Shown: positions 1 to 11,530, numbered from the stretch's first letter. The stretch: DNA of 64,000 bases from Juglans regia (GCF_001411555.2 NC_049901.1:32188838-32252837), one strand, 5' to 3'. Program-made: numbers and translations. The notes: generated from the letters alone by a model not told the origin.

Positions 1-149
1 ATTAATTTTCAGATTTGATGTTTAGAATTCTGCGGACCTCAAGAAATAATTCTGTTGGTATTAAAGGTTTTAGAACCTGTAGGCTTTAGGGAATGTGTCC
101 TATGAAATCTGAGGCTTTAGATTTTGCAGATCTTAAGAATTGATTTCAT

Positions 150-280
150 GTCATTTTAAGATTCGTATTCCGTTTAATGAAGTTCAATGTAATCCTAGGC
201 ATTGATTGATGATTTAGACATTATGCCAAGATCGATTGTCTTAGAAGAGAAGTAATATTTGAACCCCCTACCACAACTAG
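150..280 (+). pseudogene. gypsy aspartic protease C-terminal tail (remnant)
   Basis: Around 189-265 the plus strand reads VILGID, two stops, then HYAKID and VIFE. This matches the end of plant gypsy proteases, where VILGMDWL is followed by YHAxIDCxxKxVxF. The tryptophan codon after the aspartate is now TGA. The active-site block itself is upstream and not recognisable. Confidence 0.6.
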
Positions 281-283
281 GAT

Positions 284-1304
284 TTGTTATGTAGGAGAAT
301 CGGTTGTGGAATACCTGTGATAAAAGAGTTTCCTGAGGTGTTTGCTAATGACTTAGTCGGACTACCCCTTGCTAGGGAAACAAAGTTTGTCTTAGAATTA
401 GAACCAGTAATTGCCCTTGTGCATAGAGCACCTTATAGGATGGCTCCAATGGAGCTAAAGACCCAGATCAAGGAATTATTGGAAAAATAATTTATTTGAC
501 CAAGTTCTTCACCATGGGTGCACTAGCATTGTTCGTAAAGAAGAATGACGAATTGATGAGAATGTGTATCGATTATCGAGAGTTAAACAAAGTACTAGTT
601 AAGAACACATATGTTTCCAAGGATTGATTATCTGTTAGATTAGGGAGCAGGACATCCCCAAGAATAATTATAGTTAAGGTCATGATACCATCAACTTAAG
701 ATTAGGGAGAAGGACATCCCTAAGACTACTTTCAGAACTTGATATGGACACTAAGAGTTCTTAGTAACATCATTCAGTTTGACCAACGCTTCGGTAGCAT
801 TTATGGAATTGACGAATCAAATCTTTAGGCCCAACTTGGATAGCTTTGTAGTAGTGTTTATAGACGATTTCTTGGTCTATTCCCGGAGTGATGAGGAGTA
901 AAAGGAACACTTGAGTCAAGTACTAGAGAGGTTGTGAGAGCACCGATTATATGTAAAATGCAGTAAGTGTGAGTGTTGGCTTTGGGAGGTAAAGTTTTTA
1001 GGGCATGTGATTTCTAGAAGTGGTGTAGTAGTTGACCCCAGTAAGATAGAACCAGTAATGAACTGGCACAGGACAACCAATGTGCACAAGATTCATAGTT
1101 TTCTTGGTTTTGGCTGGATATTATAGGAGATTCGTAGAGGGTTTCTCTAAACTCTCTAGACCTCTTACTGCGTTAGCCAACAAGAAAGCAAAGTTTGCTT
1201 TGAGTGAAGAATGTGAAAGGAGATTTCAGGAGTTGAAGCAAAGATTGACTACACCTTCAGTTTTGGCTTTGCCTGAACCACATAAACCTTCTGGTTTATC
1301 CTGA
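284..1304 (+). pseudogene. gypsy reverse transcriptase with start of RNase H (remnant)
   Basis: This is the reverse transcriptase that copied element RNA into DNA in cytoplasmic particles. The first open piece (284-490) carries FPEVF and [10 protein letters not shown], the usual RT entry. CIDYRELNK lies near 567-596. The catalytic box reads FIDD at 857-868, so the metal-binding aspartates survive. A later open piece (1080-1304) reads YYRRFVEGFSKLSRPLT, the RT/RNase H connection. Frameshifts and stops lie between the pieces, and a segment in the palm has been duplicated. No functional product is possible. Confidence 0.87.
637..725 (+). repeat. 62-bp tandem duplication inside RT
   Basis: The segment starting AGATTAGGGAG at 637 recurs at 699 with the same following bases (AGGACATCCC...). 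It encodes the KIRxxDIPKT part of the RT palm, so one palm segment is present twice. The period is 62 bp, which shifts the frame. Confidence 0.6.
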
Positions 1305-1498
1305 CATGTCAAATATGGGTCTTGGATGTGTGTTGATGTGTGTTGATGTAGGAAGGACGAGTAGTTGCTTTTGCCTCTCAATAGCTAAAAGACCATAAGC
1401 AAAATTACCCACACATGACTTAGAGTTAAATGTAGTGGTATTTGCAGTGTGAGCTTTTTACTGATCAAAAACGAATTGTAGGCACTAATTGTATGGAG

Positions 1499-1902
1499 AG
1501 AAGTGCGAGCCTTTTACTGATAGAAAAAGTTCAAGTATGTTCTCAGCCAAAACAACTTGAACATGGGGCAAAAGAGATGGATGGAAACAATCAGGGACTA
1601 CCAGTGTGAGATAAAGTATCATCTTGGAAAAGCCAACATGGTGGCAAATGCCTTGAGTCATAAGGTTCAAACATAGAAGGAATCTCTATGAAGTAGTATG
1701 AGAAGTGCGAGCCTTTTACTGATAAAAAAAGTTCAAGTATGTTCTCAGCCAAAACAACTTGAACATGAGGCAAAAGAGATGGATGGAAACAATCAGGGAC
1801 TACTAGTGTGAGATAAAGTATCATCTTGGAAAAGCCAACATGGTGGCAAATGCCTTGAGTCATAAGGTTCAAACATAGAAGGAATCTCTATTAAGTAGTA
1901 TG
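1499..1902 (+). repeat. 202-bp tandem duplication of the RNase H tail
   Basis: Positions 1499-1700 and 1701-1902 are near-identical direct copies, each starting AGAAGTGCGAGCC and ending in GTAGTATG before the next AGAAG. Both encode the RNase H end (FTD.K.S..., KANMVANALSHKV-like). The six-base GAGAAG at each border is the likely slippage or recombination microhomology. A weaker related segment at 1444-1470 (GTGAGCTTTTTACTGATC) may be part of a third copy. The copies differ at a few bases only, so the duplication is younger than most of the decay around it. Confidence 0.92.
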
Positions 1903-2740
1903 AGAAGTTTGTTGATCAAGGGATTGCAGACACGTGAATGAAGGAGAGGATACTGAAAGAAGCACAAGGTACGCCTTACACTGCACATCCTGACAGTACC
2001 AAAATGTACCGAGACTTGAAATGACACTTTTGGTGGAATGGAATGAAAAAAGACGTGGTGTATTATGTTAATCGGTGTTCTGTGTATCAATTGGTGAATG
2101 CTAAACATCAAAGCCAATAGGAGAACTATAACCATTACCAATTCCAGAATGGAAATAGGAGAATGTTTCCTTGGATTTCGTAGCTGGATTGCCAAGAACT
2201 TCTATAGGAAAGAATTCTATATGGGTTATTGTAGATAGATTGATGAAAAGTGCTCACTTTTTGCCGATTGCCAACACTGACTGTATGGAAAAGTTGTCCA
2301 AGTTATGCATTAAGGAGATAGTTTAGTTGCATGGAGTCCCGTGATCGATTGTGTTCAATTGGAATACTCGATTCACGTCAAGACTGTGGCAGAGCTTACA
2401 AAATCTAATGGGCACCAGCTTGAAGTTTAGCAGTTCCTATCATCCATAGATAGACGAACATACATAATGAACTATATAGACATTAGAAGATATGCTTTGA
2501 GCTTGTGGGTTGGAGATGAAAGGTGATTGGGAAGGGCACTTACCTGGGGTAGAGTTTGCCTGTAATAATAGTTTTCAAACCACGATTAAGATGGCACTAT
2601 ATAAGGCATTATATGGAAGGAAATGTAGATCCCCGCTATATTGGGATGACTTTGAAGAAAAGATAATACTTTGTCTTGAATACTTGCAGAAAGTATGGGA
2701 ACAAATTTTAATGATCAAAGAACAGATGCAGACAACCTAG
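1903..2740 (+). pseudogene. gypsy integrase, zinc-binding and catalytic core (remnant)
   Basis: The frame reads the HHCC zinc domain (YTAHPDSTKMYRDLK, then CSVYQ) and the DDE core (WVIVDRLMKSAHFLP near 2219-2263, then a run with RFTS and the SSYHP block near 2436). The last cysteine of the zinc domain is tyrosine (TGT to TAT). The second catalytic aspartate position reads asparagine, and the block around the glutamate is broken by stops. The open piece 2510-2740 (VEFACNN...YKALYGRKCRSPLYW) is the end of the core. The enzyme is dead by several independent lesions. Confidence 0.85.
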
Positions 2741-2805
2741 GATCGGGAGATATGTCGATGATAGAAGAAGGAATCTTGAGTTCAGAGTAGGCGACTAGGT
2801 ATATG

Positions 2806-3184
2806 TTAAAGTATCAACCATGAAAGGAGTAGCTTGTTTTGGCAAAAGAGGGAAGTTGAGTCCACAGTATGTAGGATCCTATGAGATCGTGGAAAAAGTT
2901 GGGCTAGTAGCTTATCGGTTAAGCTTACCCATGGAACTTCAAGGAACGCATGATGTATTCCATGTATCTTCCTTAAAGAGGAGCTTTGGAGAGCAGCGAG
3001 CGGTTGTGGTTGACCCAAGTCATATTCAGTTCCAACCTAACTTGTCCTATGAAGAATTGCCTGTGGAAATTGTCAATTGGAAAGATCAAGAGTTGAGAAA
3101 CCGAAAGACATCCTTGGTCAAGGTACTTTGAACAATCCTCAATTTCCAGGAAGCTACCGGGGATAGAGAAGATTTGACAAGAGC
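2806..3184 (+). pseudogene. gypsy integrase C-terminal tail (remnant)
   Basis: Open from 2820 to 3131. It reads FGKRGKLSPQYVGSYEI, then VFHVSSLK, then LPVEIVNWKDQELRNR, the usual ending of plant gypsy integrases. The frame then breaks where VKVLW should continue (TGG is now TGA), and the last recognisable residues lie near 3184 (PSPIF for YPHLF). I see no clear chromodomain. Confidence 0.82.
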
Positions 3185-3684
3185 CAGATACCCTCACCTA
3201 TTATTTGAAAATATAGGGGATTTTTTTGACTTTGATTGGAACCTTATGCGTTCTTTTTTATTGTGCTCTTCGATGACAAAGAAATAAAAGTGTTTGTTTT
3301 GATTGCAACTCTTGATTGATGTTTCTTTTTTATTACGACTGTACCATTGATAGCAGGACATGACACAGACTAGAATGTCCGCGCGTATGTCTGTGTTATC
3401 AGTAGCCAGGATTAGAAGTATGCGTGAGTGTAGGCAAAGGATTAGGTAGGAAAGCCGAGACCGAATGATCGTGGCCCATTTGCAACAATGGAGAAGTTTG
3501 AGAACCATCATACTCATGTGATGGATGCAGATTTTAGAGGAAATATTTTCCTATGACGAGTGTGCCACATGAAGAGCAACAATCTGCACATGCGTTTTGA
3601 AAGATGCCATGAATTTACGAGTGTTAGGCATTAACTAGGAAGCAAAATTGAGCCATGCTGCTGATATCCTAGCTAGAGGGCATA
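3185..3684 (+). other. Post-pol untranslated stretch, no gene recognised
   Basis: About 500 bp between the end of pol and the LTR-like start at 3685. A short frame (ATG at 3361, about 30 codons, arginine- and methionine-rich) is present, but I do not recognise it. A weak purine run (TAGAGGG) stands just before 3685 where a polypurine tract would be expected. Confidence 0.4.
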
Positions 3685-6200
3685 TGGTATAACACCCCAC
3701 CAAATCATGCAAGGAAATAAAAAAAGACATTGGCAATAATGACTATATGGGAAGATCGTTTTGAGCATTTAGAGTAAGGATTTAGTGAAGTAACTTCTAT
3801 TACTTAAGATAGGATCTTTGGAAAATTCTTAGATCAATGGGCTTGGAAATGAACCTATAGCATGCTATGGATCTTAGAAGGATATCAGGAAGACTCAAAC
3901 TTAGTTAAATGATAGATCAACCTTTTGAAGAAAGAGGCCAAATCTAGGCCTAAGGTAAGACCCAATAAGGAGCCCAAAGTAAAGTCCAATATGAAGCCTG
4001 ATTTGGTAAGATGGTGGGACCAATAATAAGGCCCAACAAGATAGCCCAAAGGCCCAACGAATTGGACCTAAGATCCAATAGGAAGGCCCAACCCAAGGCC
4101 TAAAACTAATCCTAGCCCAACATACAAACTTGGGGCTCAAGCACAACCCAACTTGGAGACCAAACTTAGAGTCTTGCTCATCACCCTTGCCTTTGAGATT
4201 GCACCACCTAGCAAATCTGAAATATTCCTTGACCGAATCAAGTGTCACCCCAAAACTTCATGGTTGCCAAGTTTTACCCTCCATCATGAGTCAAGAATGC
4301 AAATCTGAATTTAGTATGACACTATAGGACAAAAAAAAAGGGAAGCTAGCATGAAAACTATATATCGACCAATTAACTTCAAACCTCTCCTCTTTTGAAA
4401 AATTTTCTGAAACTAAGCTTCTCTTCCCATGAATTAGATCAAGCATTAGCAGACCTAGGCTAGGAGTAAATGCCAACACGTGTCATAACCGTAGGAGACA
4501 TGTCAAAGCCGTGCACCCCACACAAATAATACACCTACCACCATTGGATACCCTTCAATGAATACCATTGGTTTCCTAGTCAAACTTGGGTAAGAGTTCA
4601 ACAAAAAGCACAGTCCCCTCTCAAGAATCAAATCTAGAATTTAGACCTAGTGTAGGGACAAGAGGTGCACTTTCTTACATATTCACAAGAGGAATAGTGC
4701 ACCTAAATATCAACCGGGTACCATCACGAACTTACACCACTCAACCAAACAAAATCAGCCTTATTCACATGCCACAAGCTTTGTCCCAAACAAAGGATTA
4801 GAGTTCCAAGATGTTCAGATTCTAACTTGACCCCCACACATCTTACTTGGTCACAAAGATTGAGAGATGAATGAAAGAAGATTAAAGAAGCCAAGTCACT
4901 CTTATCGGCTGATGCACACCTTACTCATCCTCTTCCAAATCTTCCACAAAGTTAAGCCAAGTGTCCCTTACCTTCATCTCTCTCATTTACAAGGAAAGAA
5001 TATATCTTCACCTACTTGGACCCATAGGGCAGATTTGGTTAGAAAAGTGGTTAGAAAGAATATATCTGCAAAGAAGAGGTTTTGCAAGGCTAAGCCAATT
5101 CCTTTGGGGAACTTGATCACTTTTGAAAAATTTGAAGCCTACACCCCACCCACACTTAGCTAGGTCGTCAACCATAGGGAGAGAAAGAGGTCCTCCTAGC
5201 TGCACATGAGAAAAGAAAATGAAGTGTAATCATAACTCCCTAGCCGATTGCATCAAGTGTAATCCATTTCAGACAAGCTGGGTGATGCTTAGCTTCTTAT
5301 ATTATTTTCTTCTTCTTATGAGTCCTATAAATAGCACTATTCATCCCCCGCTTTTATCCATGCCATTTTCAAGAGCATATGAGTATTGTGTGATAGAACC
5401 TCCATAAACACTAAGAAAAAAACTGAGCACCCTTGCTAGAGAATTGGTTGTGAGTGACCCCAAAGCTTCATATCAGTAAGTGATTCTACCATAAATTTTT
5501 AATGGAAGATAGATTTACATGTTAAGCCTTGGTCCACGGTATAAAAATTGAGATTTGGTTAGAGTTTTAGTAACGATAAACCAATTGGAAGCATGGCATG
5601 CCAACTTTAAGTTTATATCTTGGATTCATCATCAAGCGTTTTCGGTTTCTATTTAATTGAATCTCATCTTGTCAAGATTTTGATTATGATTCTTAAATCA
5701 TGTCTAGTTTCATCTAGAGGCATGTTCTTAGCATGATTAGCAAGAGGACTATATGATTGCTTAAGACTCTTAGCGTTCATATGCATAGTATAAGCCATAA
5801 ACCTTATGTTATATGATGATGATATGTGGAAAAAATATATAAATCCAAGGTGATAGCTTGAAAATGAGTTTTGTTGTGATGATTGTTTAAATGTTAGGAT
5901 TCATCCATAGGCTTAACTCACATGTAGAAGGAATATAATGATATTCATGCCAAGGTTGAGTGGATTTCTCATAGTTGGAATATGATTCATGAAATTCTAA
6001 AGCTTTAAATGGATTTAGAATATGGAATATAAGGAGTTTGTGAAGTGTGATGAAGTTTTTAGATCAAAATGCAAATAATGAAAGTATAGGGTTATATATG
6101 CAATTTTGGGTAATGTGTGGACATATTTGCAAATATGGGTTTTTGGTTTAACAAACTTTGTATTTTTTACTTCAGGTATATCCTCTTGTTTTAGCCACAC
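3685..6200 (+). mobile_element. LTR of a gypsy element, interrupted at 6200
   Basis: Starts TGGTATAACACCCC, close to the TGTAACACCCC start of many plant gypsy LTRs, right after a gypsy pol end. It contains GGCCCAA-rich U3 sequence (3920-4110), a TATA box at 5326 and a long U5. At 6200 it meets the end of a Tat-type LTR. The continuation may be the U5-like fragment at 28204: that fragment starts at the same distance from the TATA box (about 875 bp) as the GTAGGTTGGC motif does in the LTR at 33838. The frames inside this stretch (3901-5407) have no recognisable product. Confidence 0.6.
5326..5334 (+). promoter_or_regulatory. TATA box of the LTR
   Basis: TATAAATAG preceded by CC and followed by CACT, a textbook plant TATA box, lies about 1.64 kb into the LTR. 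It would set the U3/R border roughly 30 bp downstream. No other feature explains it. Confidence 0.6.
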
Positions 6201-9200
6201 TGTAAACGATGTGTCCCACCACCGGCTGTGACTTTCTACTTACAACCAATAACATCGGCGACGCTAGATGCCTAAGACACCTCCGATATCTAAGTTAGTA
6301 ACAAGTGAGAAATAATAATTTAAAAATACTCAATCAGATGTACTGGACGGTTTCCTATTATCTCTATATATAGCATGGAGAATATGGGATGTGTACTATT
6401 AATTAATCAACTTCGCATAATGCTTAGCCACAACAATGCTTGTCCCTAATATGACGGAATTATCTGATCACCTTTGTATCTTTATCCACAACGTAAGGGT
6501 TTATCCGCCCTAATAATTAGGACGGCTAGAGCCCACGATTCACAACTCGTGAGTGACTATCCTTTTCGGAGGATCGGCCTTGGGCTAGACTCATAGGGTT
6601 AACGTTGCCTTAGACCAATATTGACTCCTCCAGTTAACCCACTAATTCCACTCGCGCGTACACTTGGGGAATTTCAGAATTTATTTATTTATTTTTATAT
6701 ATATATCCCACTTTACCCAAGGAAGGGATTTCAAGCCCACCATTACCCAGCTAGCCCATTTGTAACAGTCCGCTAGAAATTCATTGGTGGAATTTCTATT
6801 GACTTTAGGAATCTCGTAAAAACCCCATAAGTTTTTACGAATCGACCAATCGCATAGGTTTTAGTCTGTCAACATAGTCAGTGTTATCACTTACTGTGGC
6901 GCTAGTATTATGAGTTTAATTATTTGAGGTAGTTAGAAGTATCAGAATGCATTATGGTCTACGCCATTGGACTCAGATGATTATTTAGGATTTTATGGCG
7001 CAATAACTTATTTTCATAATTCTGGACGAAACATCTGTTGAAAATTGTGAAATTATTTTTAGGGGCACTTCGGGGTTGAATTTCGTTAAACGATTTTCAC
7101 TATAAGTTAATATGAATATTTATAATTTTTTAGTACTAAGTTTAATATGTATTTTTTTGGAGTGAATAGTAACTTCGATAAGCGCACCCATTGCAGTGTT
7201 TTCAAATCACAGTGTGTAATGTCCAAATTAGGTTAGAGAAGTTTTATTTGGACACTTGACAAGATTTTAGCCACACTTAGTGAATGGTATTAGATACTTG
7301 ACACAAAGAAAAACCATTAGATAGATTTGTGAAGGAATCAAGGTGTGAGATCATGCCACCTAAGCAAAGTTGTGTTTCATCTGTTCAACCAAATTGTGCC
7401 AGACCAAAGAGGGTTTCAACCCTAGCAAAACCCTAAATGATTGGAATCCAATTGAAACCCCAAAAGCTTGGTTGAAACCAAAACCCTAAATGGTTTTCCC
7501 AAACCCTAAAGTTGGCCTCCAAACCCTTTTTAATCCGATTTCTAGCATTGTGTTTAATCACTTGATTAAATCACTTCCACATGCTATTAATTAATCAAAT
7601 CCTTGTTATGACATCATTATTCAACCTTTTAAACCTTGGGAATTTGATTGGGCCAAGAAAAATTGATTTTGGACTTGATAGCATCTCAAACCCTAACCAA
7701 ACCCCCTTTAAACCCCAAATTGAAGCCCACTTGGTGGGGCCCACCAAGGCCCACGAAATTGGCCACCTTGGCAAAGCTTCTTGGAGAAGTTTCCTCCCCC
7801 ACATGGCAGACCATCCACTGCCATTGGCTGCACCCAATAGTGCCTTGATGTGAAGGAGAAATCCACTCCATCAACCTCCATCTTTCACAGCTGCTGCAAG
7901 CAGTCTCTGCCCCTCTCTATTCTCCACTTTATGTCACATATCCACCTCCAATCAAGGGTCATTCAAGCCCATAACTTCTCCCTCCAGAAGTCTAAAGTCG
8001 TGCAAGACATACTTCTCTCCATTTTATCACTTCTTTCTCCCGTTCTTAGAGAGAAACCCAAAAGAGCTCTCTCGGGCAGATTTCTGGGACTTTTTGCGTG
8101 GCCATTTACGACCCTTTGTAAGTATTTTTGCACGATGATTCCTTCACATAAGTTGTTAGTCTTTGAGTCTAGTTTCCGTGGATATATTATTAGTCTCATT
8201 CCATTCTCATTTGGTTGGTCAAAAGTATTTTTAACCATGGAAAGGTCATTCTGGGCGTGAAACTGGAGAGTATGTTATGTTTTGGAAGTTTTGACCAAGC
8301 TAATGGACTTATCTTGGTCCGAAAATTTTATGGAGTGTTGTTAACATGTGTTTATGAATTTTCATTGAGGTTTTGTTGCATGAATAAGGCTTTTGATGAT
8401 AGATTTGCTTAGAGTTAGAAACTTGAAAACTGGAAGTGGAAAAACAGTTTCTGTTTGGTGAAAGTTTGAATATTTCGTGGTTTAATCTTATTCCAAAGGC
8501 TTTGATATTTTTATATGATGATCCTAAGCCTCTTATATACATGTTAGGATGTTATTTCGAAGATATTTAGTATTATTTTTAAAGATATGATTTTCTATGC
8601 AAGAGGATTTCGGTTAGGCCTAAACTTTGATGTTTTTGAGTTAGATCCATGTTTTATTAAATTTTAGCCATGTGATTTTAAGTTTGATGGTTGGATTTTC
8701 TTTAGGACACATTTTTAAACCATGTGATGTGTTAGTTTGAAGATCACATGTCTTTAAGCCATGGATCAAGAGATTGATCATAGTTAGTTGGGAAAATCAG
8801 TTTCTGTTTTGGACTAAGTTTAAAACCAAAAACTCCAAGTGTTGTTTTGTGTTTTTTGGTGAGTTTTGTTTGATGTTTTAAAGCATGTTTGATCTTAGGA
8901 TGATGTTATGAATATGTTAGAAGTAAGATTTGATTTTTTTGGAATTCTTGGAGATGTTTTTATTAAGGTCAAAACTTGTGATTTAAGGTTTACTTTTTGT
9001 TAAAAAGTTTGGGTCTTTTTACAAAAAGTTTGGTATTGATAATTAGCTTTTTCTTAATGGATAGTTTTAAGGGTGTTTTTAAACTTAGGATAGGAAGATC
9101 TTTGTTACAAGATTTTGGTTTATTCATGAGTTTTGGAACTTGAAAGAATTGCAACCAAAATAAGACAAATGGCCTATGTAGGTTTCGGCCATAGTGAGTT

Positions 9201-9488
9201 TTTCATAGTTGTGATTGGTTTTAAATTTTTCTGAGTTGAGATTTGAGTTTGGGACAAAATTTACATGAGGAATGTAAATTTTGGTAATTTTTTGGAATTA
9301 GGATATCAAATCCTTAAGTTAGGGGGGTAAAATGGTCATTTGCCCACATGTAGAGGGTAAAATGGTAATTTTACTCTAAGTTGTCTCTTTTCACATTTCT
9401 AATTGTTAGTAATTAATTTCTAACTTTTAGAATAACCTTTTACAGTTCCTCGTGTTTCGCGCTTTATTCTAGTAGAACGCGACGATCG

Positions 9489-9496
9489 AGGTAAGT
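9489..9496 (+). promoter_or_regulatory. Splice-donor-like AG/GTAAGT motif in LTR V
   Basis: The eight bases match the plant 5' splice consensus exactly. Equivalent sites stand in the sense orientation of other LTRs: GTAAG at 23052 and GTAAGT at 46488 and 17623, all on the minus strand, and GTAAGT near 28209 on the plus strand. Whether any is used is unknown. Confidence 0.35.
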
Positions 9497-9639
9497 TAGC
9501 TTTTAACTTACTATCAGTTTAATGTGTATGAGTGATAAGTAAGGGAACTAAATTGTATGTATGCATGTTATCATATGTGTCATGCCAAGTCATTACATAT
9601 TTATCTGTTACACAGAATTTATTCTGTCATGAATTATTC

Positions 9640-10790
9640 ATCTTTACAAAAGATATTCTGTCACGTATTCCTATACATTGCAAGCATGTCATGTTAAGTT
9701 AAGTATGCCATCTGTTACATGTATTTCATGTCATGTAAGATTCACTGTCACATGTTACACCATGTTATGAAATGTTGTCTGTTATATGGTATGCCATGTT
9801 ACGAAATGTTGCATGTTACATGTATGCCATGTTATGAAATGTATTCTGTTACATTTATGTCTTGAAGTATGTCATGTCTGTCATCTTATGTTCATGTCAT
9901 GTTATGCTACGTCAGGACTTTTGTCTTTTATGTCACGATCATGTTACGTCACGTTACGAAATGTCATGTATGCCAGTTAAGTTATTCATGTCAATCACGA
10001 CCCTAAGCGCTAGGATGGGGTAATATCCTAGTGGAACTCCTTTGTTCACGCTGGAGTGTCTAAATAGGTGTGAAATTCCCTGGGTTGACAAAGTACAGTC
10101 AACAGGTTGCGAATGGGGCCTAATTAGCTGGTCACCGGAGCGCGCCAGGCACTAACGCCAATGGTGCCACACATTACGTTACGTGTGTCCACAGCAAGTG
10201 TGGCACAAACAAATAAGTCATGGGGCCACAACAACTGTGGAGCATACACTACGTGAGACACAGCAATTGTGACACGTAGAATACGTGGGGCCACAACAAC
10301 TGTGGAGTACGTATTAACGCACTCACAGCTGGTATAGAAACCTGTGATGTGATGCGGTAATCGGCAGGGACACACGGCTCAAGGGGACCTGTGTAGCACC
10401 CATATGGTCACTTTAATGATTAAGTCTATTGAATAAGATTTCAAGTTCATGTATTTCACGTTCAAGTCATGTTTCAAGTTCACGTTATGTTACGTTCAAG
10501 TTTACGTTCACGCAATCATGGTAATCCCATGAGACAAGAATATGTTTCAAGTTCATGTTATGTTATGTTCACATTTACGTTATGTTCCAAGTTCACATTT
10601 ATGTTATGTCATGCTCAAGTTCATGTTCAAATTATGCATGTTCACGTTCATGTTATGTTTTAAGTCCATGTTATATTTCAAGTTCACGTTCATGCTATGT
10701 TTCAAGTCACGTTCATGCTAAGCTTCAGTTTCAGTTTAAGTTATGCCAGTTATGTTATGTTGTATGTCAAGTTATGCTATGATTACTTAT
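9640..10790 (+). repeat. Degenerate CATGTTATGTCA-type and palindromic repeats in LTR V
   Basis: Two blocks (about 9640-9985 and 10440-10790) are built of short diverged units such as CATGTTATG, CATGTTACG and TTCAAGTTCA. Between them (10130-10330) lie repeated units with short inverted arms such as CCACAACAACTGTGG, twice, 65 bp apart. A matching region in opposite orientation lies at 39330-39680. This is LTR-internal repeat growth, not coding sequence. Confidence 0.7.
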
Positions 10791-10866
10791 GATTTGATTA
10801 TGCATTCATGCTTTTACTGCCATGCATGCATCATTAACCTGTGTGGAAGTTTTCCGTTAACTTGCT

Positions 10867-10925
10867 GAGATTTGTAATCAAATCTCACTATGGTAGTCCC
10901 AACTACCATTCCCCCCGAATGATAG
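10867..10925 (+). promoter_or_regulatory. Tandem hairpins in LTR V (RNA-structure candidate)
   Basis: Three inverted repeats follow each other. GAGATTTG (10867) pairs with CAAATCTC (10879). ATGGTAGT (10890) pairs with ACTACCAT (10902). CTACCATTC (10903) pairs with GAATGATAG (10917) with one mismatch. The second and third share the CTACCAT arm, so they cannot form together. The same arrangement recurs at 28538-28583 and, inverted, at 38919-38953. Position near the LTR 3' end suggests it is transcribed into the RNA leader. Confidence 0.65.
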
Positions 10926-11517
10926 ATTTTGTTATAGGATCTGAAGGAGAACCGGGAATCGACCAACTGGAAACGGCCGACTAAGCGACGGTGCGACGTA
11001 GATGGTATTACAATAGTTACCTCAGATTACTACTTGTATTGGTGGAGTTCAATCTCCAGCACTCTTTTGATCACAACCTTATGGACTATTATTGTGATCT
11101 TAGTTGTTTAGTATGTCGTTAAGTATGGAGTATGTTTTAAGTATTTGGGATATTTTAGTTAGGTGCATAGTATTGCTAAAGAAAAAAATTATCCGCTGCG
11201 AATTTTGCATAATGCTAGATGCATGTTAGGAATATTGCATCTTATATGTCATGAACGGGGGCAGGTAACCATGTGTTGCATGTCTCGACACTTCAAATGT
11301 CCGTCCGATCCCAAGCGGAATTTGGGGGCGTCACACCATTATTCACCTTGCTCGTCGTTATGACTTACCAAGGGGCAAGAATTTTAAATATTGAAAAATG
11401 TGCTTATGTTACACTACAACCGTCACCATGTTCTCTTTCTGTCACGTCAATTGGTCAGGTGATGATGACCTGCAGTCATTACCTTTCTCCATTTCTTATC
11501 CACTTCTCATTCTTTCA

Positions 11518-11530
11518 CTTTCCCCTCCAA
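11518..11530 (-). promoter_or_regulatory. Candidate polypurine tract of the Tat element
   Basis: The minus strand reads TTGGAGGGGAAAG followed immediately by TG. A purine run followed by TG is what is expected just upstream of a 3' LTR. The expected LTR start inferred from the 3' end would be TGTAAA rather than TGAAAG, so this is only a candidate. Confidence 0.35.

Larger units (their letters stand above)
1..3184 (+). mobile_element. Degenerate Ty3/gypsy retrotransposon, pol region
   Basis: The stretch reads, in order on the plus strand, as the tail of an aspartic protease, reverse transcriptase, RNase H, integrase and the integrase C-terminal tail of a Ty3/gypsy polyprotein. Every domain is broken by stops and frameshifts, so this is a dead copy. 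Its left end lies outside the window, so gag and the 5' LTR are not seen. Two internal tandem duplications (near 637 and 1499-1902) add to the damage. Recognition rests on family motifs seen in translation: a VILGID protease block, [31 protein letters not shown] and FAYNN/ALYGRKC-like blocks. Clade assignment is not attempted. Confidence 0.9.
6761..11335 (+). mobile_element. LTR V: giant solo LTR, 4575 bp, perfect 5-bp target duplication
   Basis: Starts TGTAACAGTCCGC and ends GGGGGCGTCACA, the TG...CA ends of an LTR. It is flanked by CCATT on both sides (6756-6760 and 11336-11340), an exact 5-bp target duplication. No pol or gag lies inside, so it is a solo LTR left by LTR-LTR recombination. 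Its middle is made of diverged CATGTTATGTCA-type repeats (9640-9985, 10440-10790) and palindromic units (10130-10330). Two hairpins (10867-10925) and a splice-donor-like AGGTAAGT (9489-9496) are shared with other LTRs in the window. Frames inside it, including 7850-8260, are chance frames. Confidence 0.93.
6201..11517 (-). mobile_element. 3' LTR of a Tat-type gypsy element, split by LTR V
   Basis: Positions 6201-6357 align with 28047-28203 (about four bases in five identical by eye: TGTAAAxGAxGTGTCCCACCA, GTGACTTTCTAC, TATGCCTAAGACAC...). At 28047 the same sequence sits one base from a primer-binding site and a gag start on the minus strand, so it is the LTR 3' terminus there. The copy here is therefore the 3' LTR of the same minus-strand element. 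It runs to 6760, is cut by LTR V, and continues at 11341. A candidate LTR start (TGAAAG on the minus strand) lies at 11517 beside a polypurine-like tract, giving about 0.74 kb. The left end is clear; the right end is tentative. Confidence 0.62.

Noticed and set aside
1485..2195. Minus-strand ORFs over the gypsy RNase H
   Set aside because: Shadows of the duplicated RNase H and integrase; the repeated peptide reflects the 202-bp tandem duplication.
7850..8260. 136-residue ORF on the plus strand
   Set aside because: Lies inside LTR V between secure LTR ends, has no domain, and no conserved frame in the V-like fragment at 37241-38427.
9786..10782. Short ORFs rich in Met, Cys, His and Val
   Set aside because: Translations of CATGTTATGTCA-type simple repeats in LTR V.
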